From Muribaculaceae bacterium Zag1 (GTDB taxonomy: Bacteria > Bacteroidota > Bacteroidia > Bacteroidales > Muribaculaceae), in assembly GCA_002633115.1 (NCBI GenBank), contig NWBJ01000015.1:1-33443 (forward strand): a DNA stretch of 33,443 nucleotides, written 5' to 3'. The position numbers and the translations under genes are program-made. Shown piece by piece: positions 7,314-16,367 of the stretch (the stretch's first letter is position 1; the number at the start of each line of letters is the position of its first letter). A model generated the notes under the pieces. It searched no databases, had not been told where the DNA came from, and saw only the letters and a program-made list of their open reading frames with translations.

Positions 7314-8243
7314 ATGAACCAGAGAATTATTGACCCCATTGATGTAAGCCTTATCGAAGCTGAACTCACCGAAGAACGCTTCCTGCGCGATTCAAACAAA
7401 GGCGGCAACAAAATCTATATTGTCGATGGGCGCGAGGCCCCCAATATCATGCGCGAGATTGGGCGCCTGCGCGAGGTGGCATTCCGCACAGCCGGCGGTG
7501 GCACCGGCAAGGACTGTGACATCGACGAGTTTGACCTGATGGACCCACCATGCCGACAGCTCATAGTGTGGGACCCCGACAGCAAGCTGATCCTCGGGGG
7601 CTACCGCTTCATCATCGGCGAGGACATACGCTACACCCCCGACGGCCGGCCGCGCATTGCCACAAGCCACATGTTCCACTTCTCAGAGCGCTTCCTCAAC
7701 GAGTGCCTGCCCTGGACCATGGAGCTGGGCCGCAGCTTTGTTAGGCCCGAATACCAGTCGTCGCGCGCCGGAGCCAAGGCTCTCTACGCCCTTGACAATC
7801 TGTGGGACGGCCTGGGTGCCCTCACCGTGGTTTTCCCGCAGGTGAAATATCTCTTTGGCAAGGTGACCATGTACCCGAGCTATTCGGCCGAGTGCCGCAA
7901 CATGATCCTGTATTTCTTGCACAAGCATTTCCCGGACCCCGACCATCTGGTGCGTCCCATCAAGAGCCTCGACACCGGCATCGACCATGAGGCTATGGAG
8001 CGCCTCTTCACAGGCAATTGCTTCAAGGAGGACTACAAGATTCTCAACACCGAGGTGCGAAAGCACGGATTCAACATCCCGCCGCTGGTCAACGCCTATA
8101 TGAGCCTCTCGCCAACGATGCGCATGTTTGGCACAGCCATCAATGATGAATTTGGCGATGTCGAGGAGAGTGGCATATTCTTCGCCCTCTCTGACATATT
8201 TGAAGAGAAAAAGCACCGTCATATCTCCACCTTCAAATCCTAG
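7314..8243 (+). CDS. glsB: Glycine-lipid N-acyltransferase (GNAT, hemolysin-like)
   Basis: This 309-aa protein belongs to the acyl-ACP-dependent N-acyltransferase group (OlsB/GlsB-like GNAT fold). Recognisable stretches are REIGRLREVAFRTAGGGTGK, LIVWDPDSKLILGGYRFIIG and MELGRSFVRPEYQ, the last being the usual GNAT core of this group. In Bacteroides GlsB transfers a 3-hydroxy fatty acyl chain to the amino group of glycine, the first step of glycine-lipid synthesis; GlsA completes it. Here the order is glsA then glsB. The ATG start follows a TAnnTTTG element. An OlsB-like acceptor (ornithine) cannot be excluded from sequence alone. Confidence 0.78.
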   Translation: MNQRIIDPIDVSLIEAELTEERFLRDSNKGGNKIYIVDGREAPNIMREIGRLREVAFRTAGGGTGKDCDIDEFDLMDPPCRQLIVWDPDSKLILGGYRFIIGEDIRYTPDGRPRIATSHMFHFSERFLNECLPWTMELGRSFVRPEYQSSRAGAKALYALDNLWDGLGALTVVFPQVKYLFGKVTMYPSYSAECRNMILYFLHKHFPDPDHLVRPIKSLDTGIDHEAMERLFTGNCFKEDYKILNTEVRKHGFNIPPLVNAYMSLSPTMRMFGTAINDEFGDVEESGIFFALSDIFEEKKHRHISTFKS

Positions 8244-8269
8244 AAGTCACTTCTTTAAAAATTTTTTCG

Positions 8270-8277
8270 TAACTTTG
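8270..8277 (+). promoter_or_regulatory. Bacteroidota -7 element upstream of parC
   Basis: TAACTTTG matches TAnnTTTG. It lies 47 nt before the parC ATG, in the short gap after glsB. Confidence 0.6.
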
Positions 8278-8324
8278 TAGGCAGAAAGGCCCCCTTGCGG
8301 CCCTAAACCACGAAAAGGATACCC

Positions 8325-11078
8325 ATGAGCGACTACCCAGAAGACCCTAACGATGACATAATCCCCGAAGACCTCCCCGCTGAGGGTGGCGAAAATATTC
8401 CCGAAGACATTGAGGCTGAGGAAATCATCTCTTCAGATCCCGAAGAAGAAACGGCGCAGCCAATACCCACGGCTGAGTTCCGTCCCTACACCGATAATCT
8501 CGAAGCCGTCAAGAACCAACTCAGAGGCATGTACCAGAGCTGGTTTCTCGACTATGCCTCCTACGTAATCCTCGAGCGTGCTGTGCCTAACATCGAAGAC
8601 GGCCTAAAACCCGTGCAGCGGCGCATACTGCACTCGATGAAGACTCTCGATGATGGCCGATTCAACAAGGTGGCCAACATCGTGGGCAACACCATGCAAT
8701 ATCACCCCCACGGCGACGCGTCGATCAACGACGCGCTGGTGCAACTGGGCCAGAAAGACCTGCTGGTGCGCACCCAAGGCAACTGGGGCAACATACTGAC
8801 CGGGGCCTCGGCCGCTGCCGGCCGTTACATCGAGGCAAAATTGTCGCATTTCGCCCTCGATGTGCTGTTCAATCCCAAAATTACGCAATGGACGCCCACC
8901 TATGATGGCCGCAAAAAGGAGCCAGTGACTCTGCCGGCAAAGTTCCCCTTGCTGCTGGCTCAGGGAGCCGAAGGCATCGCCGTGGGCCTGTCGTCAAAAA
9001 TCCTGCCTCATAATTTCAACGAAATTCTCGATGCCGCCATCTCATACCTGCGCGGCGAGGAGTTTGAGCTGTATCCCGACTTTGTCACCGGCGGCTTGAT
9101 CGATGTGAGCCGCTACAACGATGGCGCACGCGGCGGTGCAGTAAAGGTGAGGGCTAAAATCGAAAAAGTCGACAATAAGACCCTCGCTATCACCGAGATA
9201 CCATTCGGACAGACCACCCCTACCCTAATCGATTCGATACTTAAAGCCCAGGAAAAGGGCAAAATCAAGATACGCAGTGTCGACGACCTCACCGCCGAAC
9301 ATGCCCGCGTGGTGGTGAACTTGCTGCCAGGCACATCATCTGACAAAACAATTGACGCCCTCTATGCCTTCACGGCTTGCGAGGCCTCGATTTCGCCCAA
9401 TTGCTGCGTCATTTCGGGCGACAAGCCTCTATTCCTTGGCGTAAGCGATGTGCTGCGCCACAGCGTTGAGACAACCAAGAACATTCTCAAGACCGAACTC
9501 GAATTGCGCTTGTCAGAGCTGTCTGAGCAATTGCAGAACGCCTCGCTCGAGCGCTATTTCATCGAGAAGCGCATCTATAAGGACAAGGCTTATGAGCAGG
9601 CTCCCGACATCGAGGCCGCTATCGAGCACATCGGCCAGCGCTTGCAGCCGATACGCAAGAAGCTGGTGCGCGACATCACTCGCGATGACATCCTGCGCCT
9701 GCTCGAAATCAGGATGAAACGCATCCTCAAGTTCAACTCTGAGGAAAACGAAAACCTAATCCTGCGCATCAAGGCCGACATCGAGGCCACGAAAGAAAAT
9801 CTTGAGCATCTGGTGGAATACACCATCGACTGGTATCAGGAGCTGAAGACCAAATATGGCGAGAATTATCCGCGCCACACTGTGATACGCGGATTTGACA
9901 GCATCGAGGCTGCCAACGTGGCTGAGGCCAATGAGAAGCTCTATATCAACCGCGAGGAAGGATTCATCGGCACTGGCCTTAAAAAGGATGAATTCATTGC
10001 TAACTGCTCGACCATCGACGATGTGATCATCTTCTACAAAGATGGGCGCTACAAGGTGGTCAAGGTACAAGAAAAGCTATTCATCGGCAAGGGCGTGTTG
10101 TATGTCAATGTATTCAAGCGCAACGACACGCGCACCATATACAATGTGATTTACCAGAACGGCCGAGGCGGATTCTACTACATGAAGCGCTTTGCCGTGA
10201 CGGGAGTGACTCGCGACAAGGAGTACAACCTGACACCTGGTGAACCTGGCACCAAGATTAACTGGTTCTCGGCCAACAGCAACGGCGAGGCCGAGGTGGT
10301 GAAGGTGACGCTCAAGCCCAAGCAGAAGATCAAGCAGCTGCAATTTGACGTCGATTTTGCCAAGCTCGCCATCAAGGGCAAGCAAGCCATGGGCAACTTG
10401 GTCACCAAGCATGAGGTGCATCGCTTCTCGCTCAAGGAGAAGGGCACATCCACTCTGGGCGGTCGTCAGGTATGGTTCGACCCCGACGTGCTGCGCATCA
10501 ACTATGCGGGCCAGGGTGACTATTTGGGCGAGTTTATGGGCGATGACCGCGTACTGGTGATCATGACCAACGGAGAATACTACACTACCACTTTTGAGGC
10601 CACCAACCATTTCTCTGACAATATCTTGCGCATCGAGAAATACGAGCCGCAAAAGGTGTGGACCGCCATACTCAACGATGCCGACCAAGGGTATCCCTAT
10701 ATCAAGCGCTTCAAGCTCGAGCCGAGCGTGAAGCCTCAGCGCTACCTTGGCGAAAATGAGAAATCGACCCTGATTTTGCTCACCGACACCCTTGGGGCAA
10801 GATTCCGTCTGACATTTGGCAAGCCCGACGATTTCCGCGAACCCATGGAAATCGACGCTTGGGACTTCATAGGCGAGAAATCATCAAAGGCACGAGGTAA
10901 GCGCCTCACCACTTGGGCGTTGGAGAATGTCGAGGAGATAGAACCGGCACAAATTGAGGAGGCTCTTCCTACCCCGGAGGCCGACTTGAGTGATGATAAT
11001 GGAGAGGACGAGCAAACTCCCGACATCTCAGATGAGGATCTGCGCGACCAAATAAATGGCCAACAGAAACTGTTTTGA
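8325..11078 (+). CDS. parC: DNA topoisomerase IV subunit A
   Basis: This 917-aa type IIA topoisomerase cleavage subunit acts on chromosomal DNA together with ParE. After an acidic N-terminal extension of about 60 residues comes the breakage-reunion domain (SYVILERAVPNIEDGLKPVQRRIL, YHPHGDASI, GNWGNILTGASAAAGRY). The catalytic tyrosine is Tyr168. A coiled-coil region near 400-500 and a C-terminal DNA-wrapping region follow. The GyrA-box expected of gyrase is not evident, and the LLAQGAEGIAVGLSSKILPHNF and C-terminal features fit the Bacteroidales topoisomerase IV A proteins of about 900 aa. The C-terminus is again acidic (DDNGEDEQTPDISDED). GyrA is the alternative call but less likely. Confidence 0.87.
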   Translation: MSDYPEDPNDDIIPEDLPAEGGENIPEDIEAEEIISSDPEEETAQPIPTAEFRPYTDNLEAVKNQLRGMYQSWFLDYASYVILERAVPNIEDGLKPVQRRILHSMKTLDDGRFNKVANIVGNTMQYHPHGDASINDALVQLGQKDLLVRTQGNWGNILTGASAAAGRYIEAKLSHFALDVLFNPKITQWTPTYDGRKKEPVTLPAKFPLLLAQGAEGIAVGLSSKILPHNFNEILDAAISYLRGEEFELYPDFVTGGLIDVSRYNDGARGGAVKVRAKIEKVDNKTLAITEIPFGQTTPTLIDSILKAQEKGKIKIRSVDDLTAEHARVVVNLLPGTSSDKTIDALYAFTACEASISPNCCVISGDKPLFLGVSDVLRHSVETTKNILKTELELRLSELSEQLQNASLERYFIEKRIYKDKAYEQAPDIEAAIEHIGQRLQPIRKKLVRDITRDDILRLLEIRMKRILKFNSEENENLILRIKADIEATKENLEHLVEYTIDWYQELKTKYGENYPRHTVIRGFDSIEAANVAEANEKLYINREEGFIGTGLKKDEFIANCSTIDDVIIFYKDGRYKVVKVQEKLFIGKGVLYVNVFKRNDTRTIYNVIYQNGRGGFYYMKRFAVTGVTRDKEYNLTPGEPGTKINWFSANSNGEAEVVKVTLKPKQKIKQLQFDVDFAKLAIKGKQAMGNLVTKHEVHRFSLKEKGTSTLGGRQVWFDPDVLRINYAGQGDYLGEFMGDDRVLVIMTNGEYYTTTFEATNHFSDNILRIEKYEPQKVWTAILNDADQGYPYIKRFKLEPSVKPQRYLGENEKSTLILLTDTLGARFRLTFGKPDDFREPMEIDAWDFIGEKSSKARGKRLTTWALENVEEIEPAQIEEALPTPEADLSDDNGEDEQTPDISDEDLRDQINGQQKLF

Positions 11079-11079
11079 A

Positions 11080-11130
11080 ATGAAAAATGAAGAAAGAAGT
11101 GTGAAAAATGAATAATGAAAAATGAAAAAT
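11080..11130. repeat. ATGAAAAA-type short tandem repeat in the parC-DUF3316 gap
   Basis: Repeats of the unit AAATGAAAAATGAA fill the whole gap after the parC stop. The same family recurs at 20399, 28388, 30662 and 33419 in this window, always in gaps between genes. Confidence 0.8.
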
Positions 11131-11138
11131 ACGGGAGG

Positions 11139-11978
11139 ATGAGCCTGTGGAAGCTCATTGTGTGTCTACTGAGCGCGTTGGCTGGTTGGGCACAAAATGC
11201 TGAAACCGAACCTATACGGCCTGTGACCTCGGCCTACACAACCGAAGTGGGCACTGGGCATCTGGCCGACACTTACCTCACACCTCTGCATTACAACGGC
11301 GTGCATGTGGGTCTGCGCTATGAGCGCACTCAGGCCATGAAATCCAATCCTGAACACTGGATTATGCAGCTAAGCTTGGGCCTATGGGGCGATATCACAA
11401 AGAATCCGGCCAAGAATGCCACAATGGGTAATGCCATGCTCCAATTCTCTTGGGGCACGATGCGTCGCTGGACCCTGGCTCCGCGTCTTTCTCTTGGTAT
11501 CGGACCCGCTATCTCGCTCAGCGGCGGCTGCCTGTATCTGGATCGCAACGGCAACAATCCCTGTTCGGCCCGCGGCGCAGTCACCATTGATGCCATAGGG
11601 TATGCCAGTTACAGCCATACGCTATGGGGTTTGCCTATGACTCTGCGTTATCAGGCCCAACTGCCCGCCATCGGCACTTTCTTCTCACCCGAATATGGCC
11701 AATTGTACTATCAAATTTACCTCGGCGACACCGAGGGACTTGTACATACCGCTTGGTGGGGCAATTATTTCTTGCTCGACAATTTGGCTACGGCCGACTT
11801 GCATTTCGGGGCCACGACCCTGAGGCTTGGTTATCACTGCCGGATATTCTCGTCAAAGGTCAACAATCTGGTGGCTCGCGATGTCTCGCACTCCTTTGTC
11901 ATAGGCGTGGTCTGCGACTGGATTTCCCTCACCCGAGGCAAACGCCTCCCCGATGCCCGCATCATCTCAGCGTACTAA
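11139..11978 (+). CDS. DUF3316-like predicted outer-membrane beta-barrel protein
   Basis: This protein is about 279 aa. The ATG at 11139 is preferred because it begins a compact signal peptide (MSLWKLIVCLLSALAGWA, cleavage before QNAE). The in-frame ATG at 11115 would add residues translated from the repeat DNA. The mature part has alternating aromatic strands typical of a beta-barrel, with stretches such as TYLTPLHYNGVHVGLRYER near the start and FFSPEYGQLYYQIYLG near the middle. The overall shape and these blocks recall the DUF3316 family of Bacteroidales, as remembered rather than searched. Function is unknown; location is probably the outer membrane. It may be read through from parC, since no terminator or strong promoter separates them. 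Confidence 0.68.
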   Translation: MSLWKLIVCLLSALAGWAQNAETEPIRPVTSAYTTEVGTGHLADTYLTPLHYNGVHVGLRYERTQAMKSNPEHWIMQLSLGLWGDITKNPAKNATMGNAMLQFSWGTMRRWTLAPRLSLGIGPAISLSGGCLYLDRNGNNPCSARGAVTIDAIGYASYSHTLWGLPMTLRYQAQLPAIGTFFSPEYGQLYYQIYLGDTEGLVHTAWWGNYFLLDNLATADLHFGATTLRLGYHCRIFSSKVNNLVARDVSHSFVIGVVCDWISLTRGKRLPDARIISAY

Positions 11979-11981
11979 GAC

Positions 11982-12014
11982 CATAAGGACATAAGCTGCA
12001 TAAGGACATAAGCT
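11982..12014. repeat. Direct repeat of CATAAGGACATAAGCT
   Basis: Two exact 16-nt copies (11982-11997 and 11999-12014) follow the stop codon of the DUF3316-like gene. A related CATAAG repeat lies in the thiC-thiG gap at 28261-28387. Confidence 0.85.
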
Positions 12015-12034
12015 ACCCTCAACCCATAGTCCCC

Positions 12035-12113
12035 ACCCAGCTACCCCGTAGGGGTTCTTTCAACTAGCACCAGACAATACCACCAACCCAGCTACCCCGT
12101 TGGGGTTGTTTCA
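12035..12113. repeat. REP-like pair with ACCCC/GGGGT hairpins
   Basis: Two related 28-nt copies (12035-12062 and 12086-12113) share ACCCAGCTACCCCGT and then differ slightly. Each contains a small ACCCC-GTN-GGGGT hairpin. The second copy runs to 1 nt before the ATG of the S41 peptidase gene, so that gene's ribosome-binding region lies inside the repeat. Confidence 0.82.
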
Positions 12114-12114
12114 T

Positions 12115-13131
12115 ATGAATAGGACAATTATTTATATATTATTCTTGCTTCCCCTCGCTGCTTGCCACAGCATCGAGGACTTTGACAACACCGTCGAGGG
12201 CAACTTTGATGCCCTCTGGACGATGGTCGACCAACATTACTGCTTCTTTGACCAGAAAGATGTGGATTGGGATGAATGTTACACTCGCTATAAGGCTCGC
12301 CTCTACGATGGCATGTCGTCGCAAGCGCTCTTCTCGGTTTGCGCTGAGATGCTCGACGAGCTCCAAGACGGCCATGTCAATCTCTCGTCATGGTTCAACA
12401 CCTCATACTACACCAAATGGTGGAGCGACTATCCCCAGAATTACGAAGCTCGCCTCATCGAGGAGTATTACCTGAATTTCAACTACCGCTCGCTCGGAGC
12501 TGCCAAATATGCCATATTGCCGCAAAATATTGGGTATATCAACTATTCATCCTTTGAATCATCGCTCGGCGCAAGCAATATCGATGCCATGCTCAGCTAT
12601 TTCAGCCTCTGCATCGGCCTGATCATTGACATTCGCGACAATGGGGGCGGCGAACTCACCAACTCAGAGCGGCTTTGCCGCCACTTCATACCTGAGCGCA
12701 CCCTCGCCGGATACATGATCAACAAGACCGGGCCTGGGCATGACGACTTGTCCAAGCCGTTTGAATATTACTTCGACCCCATCGAGAGTCCTCACATAGC
12801 TTGGTCCAAGCCAGTGGTTATCCTCACCAACCGCAGCACATTCAGCGCCGCTAACAATTTCGTGTCGGTGATGCAGTACTTGCCCAATGTCAAAATCGTT
12901 GGAGCCCGCACCGGCGGCGGCAGCGGCATCCCCCTCAACATGGAACTTCCCTGCGGCTGGGGCATTCGCATGAGTTCTGTCTCTGTGCTCGACGCCAAGG
13001 GCATCTCCACCGAGTCTGGCATCGATCCTACCCCCGGCTATGCCGTCGACCTCGACCCCGTCCTCGCCCTCTCCGGCATCGACACCATCCTCGAATCTGC
13101 CATCTCCCTCCTCCAATCCGACTGGCAATAA
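12115..13131 (+). CDS. S41-family peptidase, lipoprotein
   Basis: This 338-aa protein begins with a lipoprotein signal peptide: MNRTIIYILFLLPLAAC, with the lipid-attachment cysteine at the end of LLPLAAC. The ATG at 12115 is therefore chosen rather than the TTG 15 nt upstream. An N-terminal helical domain (DALWTMVDQHYCFFDQKDVDW) is typical of Tricorn-type S41 peptidases. It is followed by the protease core LIIDIRDNGGGELTNSE and TNRSTFSAANNFVSVM, with the likely nucleophile Ser244, and GARTGGGSGIP. STESGIDPTPGYAVD closes the domain. It probably sits on a cell-envelope membrane facing the periplasm or outside. The substrate is unknown. Confidence 0.85.
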   Translation: MNRTIIYILFLLPLAACHSIEDFDNTVEGNFDALWTMVDQHYCFFDQKDVDWDECYTRYKARLYDGMSSQALFSVCAEMLDELQDGHVNLSSWFNTSYYTKWWSDYPQNYEARLIEEYYLNFNYRSLGAAKYAILPQNIGYINYSSFESSLGASNIDAMLSYFSLCIGLIIDIRDNGGGELTNSERLCRHFIPERTLAGYMINKTGPGHDDLSKPFEYYFDPIESPHIAWSKPVVILTNRSTFSAANNFVSVMQYLPNVKIVGARTGGGSGIPLNMELPCGWGIRMSSVSVLDAKGISTESGIDPTPGYAVDLDPVLALSGIDTILESAISLLQSDWQ

Positions 13132-13379
13132 TGCTGCATCTTGGCATATCATCAAGCGTATATTTGCCACAAATTTGATTCGTATGACCCTGAAAGAATT
13201 GGACCGCCTTGCCAACCGTTAGGATTTTGCCTGTGCAATTTAGCAGTTCGAGAAAAAGAGGAAAATGAAGAGCCATAAAGTAAAGGAGATTACGTCCCGT
13301 TTTTTCATAGATTGAAACATTTTGTTGAAAACATCTTTGCTTATTACCAGGAAACAATTAAATTTCAAAACCTTTTACA
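13132..13379. other. Intergenic boundary between the S41 gene and the McrBC island
   Basis: About 250 nt without a clear gene. A 12-codon frame at 13184-13222 ends at a stop but has nothing to support it. AT content rises towards mcrB. No integrase remnant, direct repeat or clean promoter was recognised. Confidence 0.4.
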
Positions 13380-14852
13380 ATGAACAGACGATATTGGTCA
13401 TGGAAACACAAACCAGGCACTAGAGGCGGGGGGCAAGCAATGGACTTCGTCCGATGGGCCATTCGTGAAAATTCCGCTTTGTTTCAATACGAATACGGAA
13501 TTCAAGAGTATGGCCGCCAAGTGACAATGCACTGGAAGAAAGCAGCAAGGATTTCTGTGGGAGATGTGATATTCCTACGTGGTGACAGTCAAATCTTCGC
13601 CTATGGAATTGTTACGGCTCCTCGTCAAAACGGGGATGTCGTTCTTAATATGAACAAGATTATCCACTCCAATTCGCATAATGGCTATGATTCAGCCCAC
13701 TACAAAGGAATTATTAGATTTGACGATTCCAGCTGCTTCTATGAGGCTCTTGATGGCGAAGAGAATTGGGGGCAACGCGTCGATGTACAGAGTTGGAGGT
13801 GCTTCAGTGGTCGGGGTATAAACGCCCAGGCAATGGATTTGTACATCGACCAGGACCAATTCACTGCTATACTTGAGATGAAGCCTGAGGAAGGAGAACG
13901 TATTATAGAACAATTAGAAACAATGTTTATGAACAAATTAACCAAACAACTTAAAATCAATCACAACATCATACTGCATGGAGCCCCCGGTACCGGCAAG
14001 ACCTTCCTCGCTAAAAACCTGATTGCCCGTGAACTTATATTGGGTAAGACGGACGAGACCCTTATGTCGGATAGAGACAAAGCTAAACTGGAAGGGCAGA
14101 TAGGTTTTGTACAGTTCCACCCGAGTTATGACTACACGGACTTCGTAGAGGGATTGCGGCCTGTTTCCAAGAATGGTCAGATAGGATTTGAACGGAGGAA
14201 CGGGATCTTCAAGGAGTTCTGCAAGAAGGCCATAGAGAACCAAAATGATGATTTCGTATTCATCATTGACGAGATAAACCGTGGTGACATTTCCAAGATC
14301 TTCGGCGAATTGTTCTTTTCAATTGACCCGAGTTATCGCGGCAAGGCTGGGGTAGTCCAGACACAATACCAGAACCTAATAGATCCTAACAATCCAGACC
14401 CGTTTAAGGATGGCTTTTATGTGCCTGATAACGTCTATATCATCGGCACAATGAATGATATTGATCGTTCGGTGGAGGCGTTGGACTTTGCCATGCGTCG
14501 CCGTTTTGCCTTCCACGAAATATCAGCAGAGGAAAGCCAATCCATGCTTACAGAAAAGGCATTCAAGGCTGTGTCTGAAGAGAACGGGAACAAGGCTTTT
14601 GCTGCCTGTGAAGAAATTAAAGAGAGGATGAACCGACTCAATGATGAGATCGTAAAGGTAGGGCTGTCGAGAGATTACCAAATAGGAACAGCCTATTTCT
14701 TGAAATACGCCTTGTATGCGGGCACCAATGACCCGTTCGGTCTTTTGTGGGAGAATCATCTCGTAGGGTTGCTTCGCGAATACTTGCGTGGATCAGGTGA
14801 CGAAGAAGAAAAGATGAAGCAACTGGAAGAAGCATACGGATACAACAAGTGA
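13380..14852 (+). CDS. mcrB: McrB-like AAA+ GTPase with N-terminal PUA/EVE-like domain
   Basis: This 490-aa protein is the motor and recognition subunit of a type IV (modification-dependent) restriction system. Residues 1 to about 170 look like a PUA/EVE-type modified-base reader (KKAARISVGDVIFLRGDSQIFAYGIV). The AAA+ domain follows, with Walker A GAPGTGKT at 201-208, Walker B IIDEINRGD with Asp297/Glu298, and MNDIDRS at 358-364, which corresponds to the McrB-specific MNTADRS signature. In known systems McrB forms GTP-hydrolysing rings that recruit the McrC nuclease to modified DNA. Its stop overlaps the mcrC start by 4 nt. The recognised modification is not predictable from sequence. Base composition is more AT-rich than flanking genes, suggesting acquisition by transfer. 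Confidence 0.87.
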   Translation: MNRRYWSWKHKPGTRGGGQAMDFVRWAIRENSALFQYEYGIQEYGRQVTMHWKKAARISVGDVIFLRGDSQIFAYGIVTAPRQNGDVVLNMNKIIHSNSHNGYDSAHYKGIIRFDDSSCFYEALDGEENWGQRVDVQSWRCFSGRGINAQAMDLYIDQDQFTAILEMKPEEGERIIEQLETMFMNKLTKQLKINHNIILHGAPGTGKTFLAKNLIARELILGKTDETLMSDRDKAKLEGQIGFVQFHPSYDYTDFVEGLRPVSKNGQIGFERRNGIFKEFCKKAIENQNDDFVFIIDEINRGDISKIFGELFFSIDPSYRGKAGVVQTQYQNLIDPNNPDPFKDGFYVPDNVYIIGTMNDIDRSVEALDFAMRRRFAFHEISAEESQSMLTEKAFKAVSEENGNKAFAACEEIKERMNRLNDEIVKVGLSRDYQIGTAYFLKYALYAGTNDPFGLLWENHLVGLLREYLRGSGDEEEKMKQLEEAYGYNK

Positions 14853-16219
14853 GACTGAAGATAACCGATAATGCCTACCGGAATGGCCATGATGGTTGGC
14901 CGCTCACGGATTGTGTCGGTGGTGTAAAACCGACACATGAGATGCGTGTAGAGATTACGAATGATCTCGCTATGATTGGAGGTAAACGGCTGTCGGATAT
15001 TGTTAACGACAACCCCGATTTACTCGTTTTCCCCGATTGTCTTGGACTGCACAACGATGATATTGGTAATTTGCATATATGTTCCTACAATGTAGCCTAC
15101 GACCGCATATTTACCGGCAATCTGATGGGTTTTGTAGGGGTCAACAATACTCTTCTCGACATCACGTCTCGGTTTGCAAGAGGCGATGAGGACTATTTCC
15201 TTCCCTACATCCTCATCAAAGTGTTTTGTCCAAACATCCTCAACCTGAAGCACGATATCAGCCGTGCCTCAGTTTTCGACTTCTTGCTATATCTCTTTCC
15301 GCATTTCTTCAACGAGGCAATGCGTCAGGGATTGTTCAAGGAATATTGTCATTTCGAGCATAACGACAGCCGGGTTAAAGGCACCCTTGATGTGGCCCGG
15401 CACATCAAGCGCAACATTCCTTTCTACGGACGCATAGCCTACAATACCAGAGAATATTCTTTCAACAACCGCATCACACAACTTTTACGTCACACGATAG
15501 AATACATTAAGGTTTCCTACTGGGGTAGAGGCATACTGAGTGCGAAAGAGACACAGGCAAACATTCGCATTGTGGCAGACTGCACTCCGAACTATTCTGT
15601 CGGAGACCGACGCAAAGTCTTGGCAGACAACCGCCATGAGGTGCGGCATCCCTATTTCACGCGTTATACAGCATTGCAAAAACTCTGTGTCGCCATTTTG
15701 AGGCATGAGGAACTTAAATACGGGACCGCCAAGAACAAAATACACGGCATCCTGTTCGATGGCGCGTGGCTCTGGGAGGAATACCTCAATACCATATTCA
15801 AACCTCTGGGCATTACACACGCCGAGAACAAGACGGGCAGGAATCCCATATATCTGTTTGCCGACCGAAGCGATTATGTCAGTTACCCAGATTTCTATCT
15901 GAAAGGGAAGATAGTAATCGACGCCAAATATAAACATGTAAAGGAAGACAAAATTGCACGTGAAGATATACACCAAATAATCACCTACCTGCACGCACTC
16001 AATGCAAAAACGACATGCTTGGCATTCCCAATCGATAATGACCGCGAAACCAACATCACTCCGGTGGGTATCCTAAACGGTCAAAAGGGCTATGTAGCCC
16101 TCATCGGTCTGAAGATACCCCAAGAGTGCAGTTCCTTCGAAGAATTTGTCAGAGCTATGGAGTGTGAATCAAAAAGTCTGGAAAATAAAATCAAGCCTTA
16201 CCTTTATGCACTACCTTGA
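14849..16219 (+). CDS. mcrC: McrC-family PD-(D/E)xK endonuclease subunit
   Basis: This 456-aa protein is the nuclease partner of McrB. The start is GTG overlapping the mcrB stop (GTGA), consistent with translational coupling. The N-terminal half has typical McrC blocks (IYNLLxY-like VFDFLLYLFPHFFNEAM, KGTLDVARHIKRNI, FNNRITQLLRHTIEYI). The C-terminal nuclease core is YPDFYLKG-KIVIDAKYK, with catalytic Asp348, Asp358 and Lys360 in the D-x9-DxK spacing. This explains cleavage activity; specificity would come from McrB. Length is somewhat larger than E. coli McrC (about 350 aa) but normal for this wider family. No frameshift is visible, so the system looks intact. Confidence 0.87.
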   Translation: MRLKITDNAYRNGHDGWPLTDCVGGVKPTHEMRVEITNDLAMIGGKRLSDIVNDNPDLLVFPDCLGLHNDDIGNLHICSYNVAYDRIFTGNLMGFVGVNNTLLDITSRFARGDEDYFLPYILIKVFCPNILNLKHDISRASVFDFLLYLFPHFFNEAMRQGLFKEYCHFEHNDSRVKGTLDVARHIKRNIPFYGRIAYNTREYSFNNRITQLLRHTIEYIKVSYWGRGILSAKETQANIRIVADCTPNYSVGDRRKVLADNRHEVRHPYFTRYTALQKLCVAILRHEELKYGTAKNKIHGILFDGAWLWEEYLNTIFKPLGITHAENKTGRNPIYLFADRSDYVSYPDFYLKGKIVIDAKYKHVKEDKIAREDIHQIITYLHALNAKTTCLAFPIDNDRETNITPVGILNGQKGYVALIGLKIPQECSSFEEFVRAMECESKSLENKIKPYLYALP

Positions 16220-16367
16220 CCTTTCCAATCGAAACGATAACGTAATTGTCTGCGGTGATATTCATGGTGAGTTTGAAACGCTGGTTTATGAAATATGCCG
16301 GCGTCAAATAACTGATGCAATATTAGGGCTTCGCCAATCATTTACTTTCCATCAGAATGTCTCTTAA
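16206..16367 (+). pseudogene. Truncated metallophosphoesterase (N-terminal fragment)
   Basis: A 53-codon frame beginning at ATG 16206, inside the end of mcrC, reads LSNRNDNVIVCGDIHGEFETLVYEICRR. This contains the GDIHG metal-binding motif of calcineurin-type phosphoesterases. The match appears to stop after ITDAI (about 16325); the expected following motif (a GDC/GNH block) is absent, and the remaining residues look unrelated. Full-length homologues run to more than 200 aa. The frame overlaps the 3' end of the opposite-strand 161-aa gene. It is most likely a relic cut off by insertion or deletion at this junction. Confidence 0.65.

Noticed and set aside
13184-13222. Twelve-codon frame as the remnant of an integrase
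   Set aside because: It is too short to assign and no integrase motif is visible.
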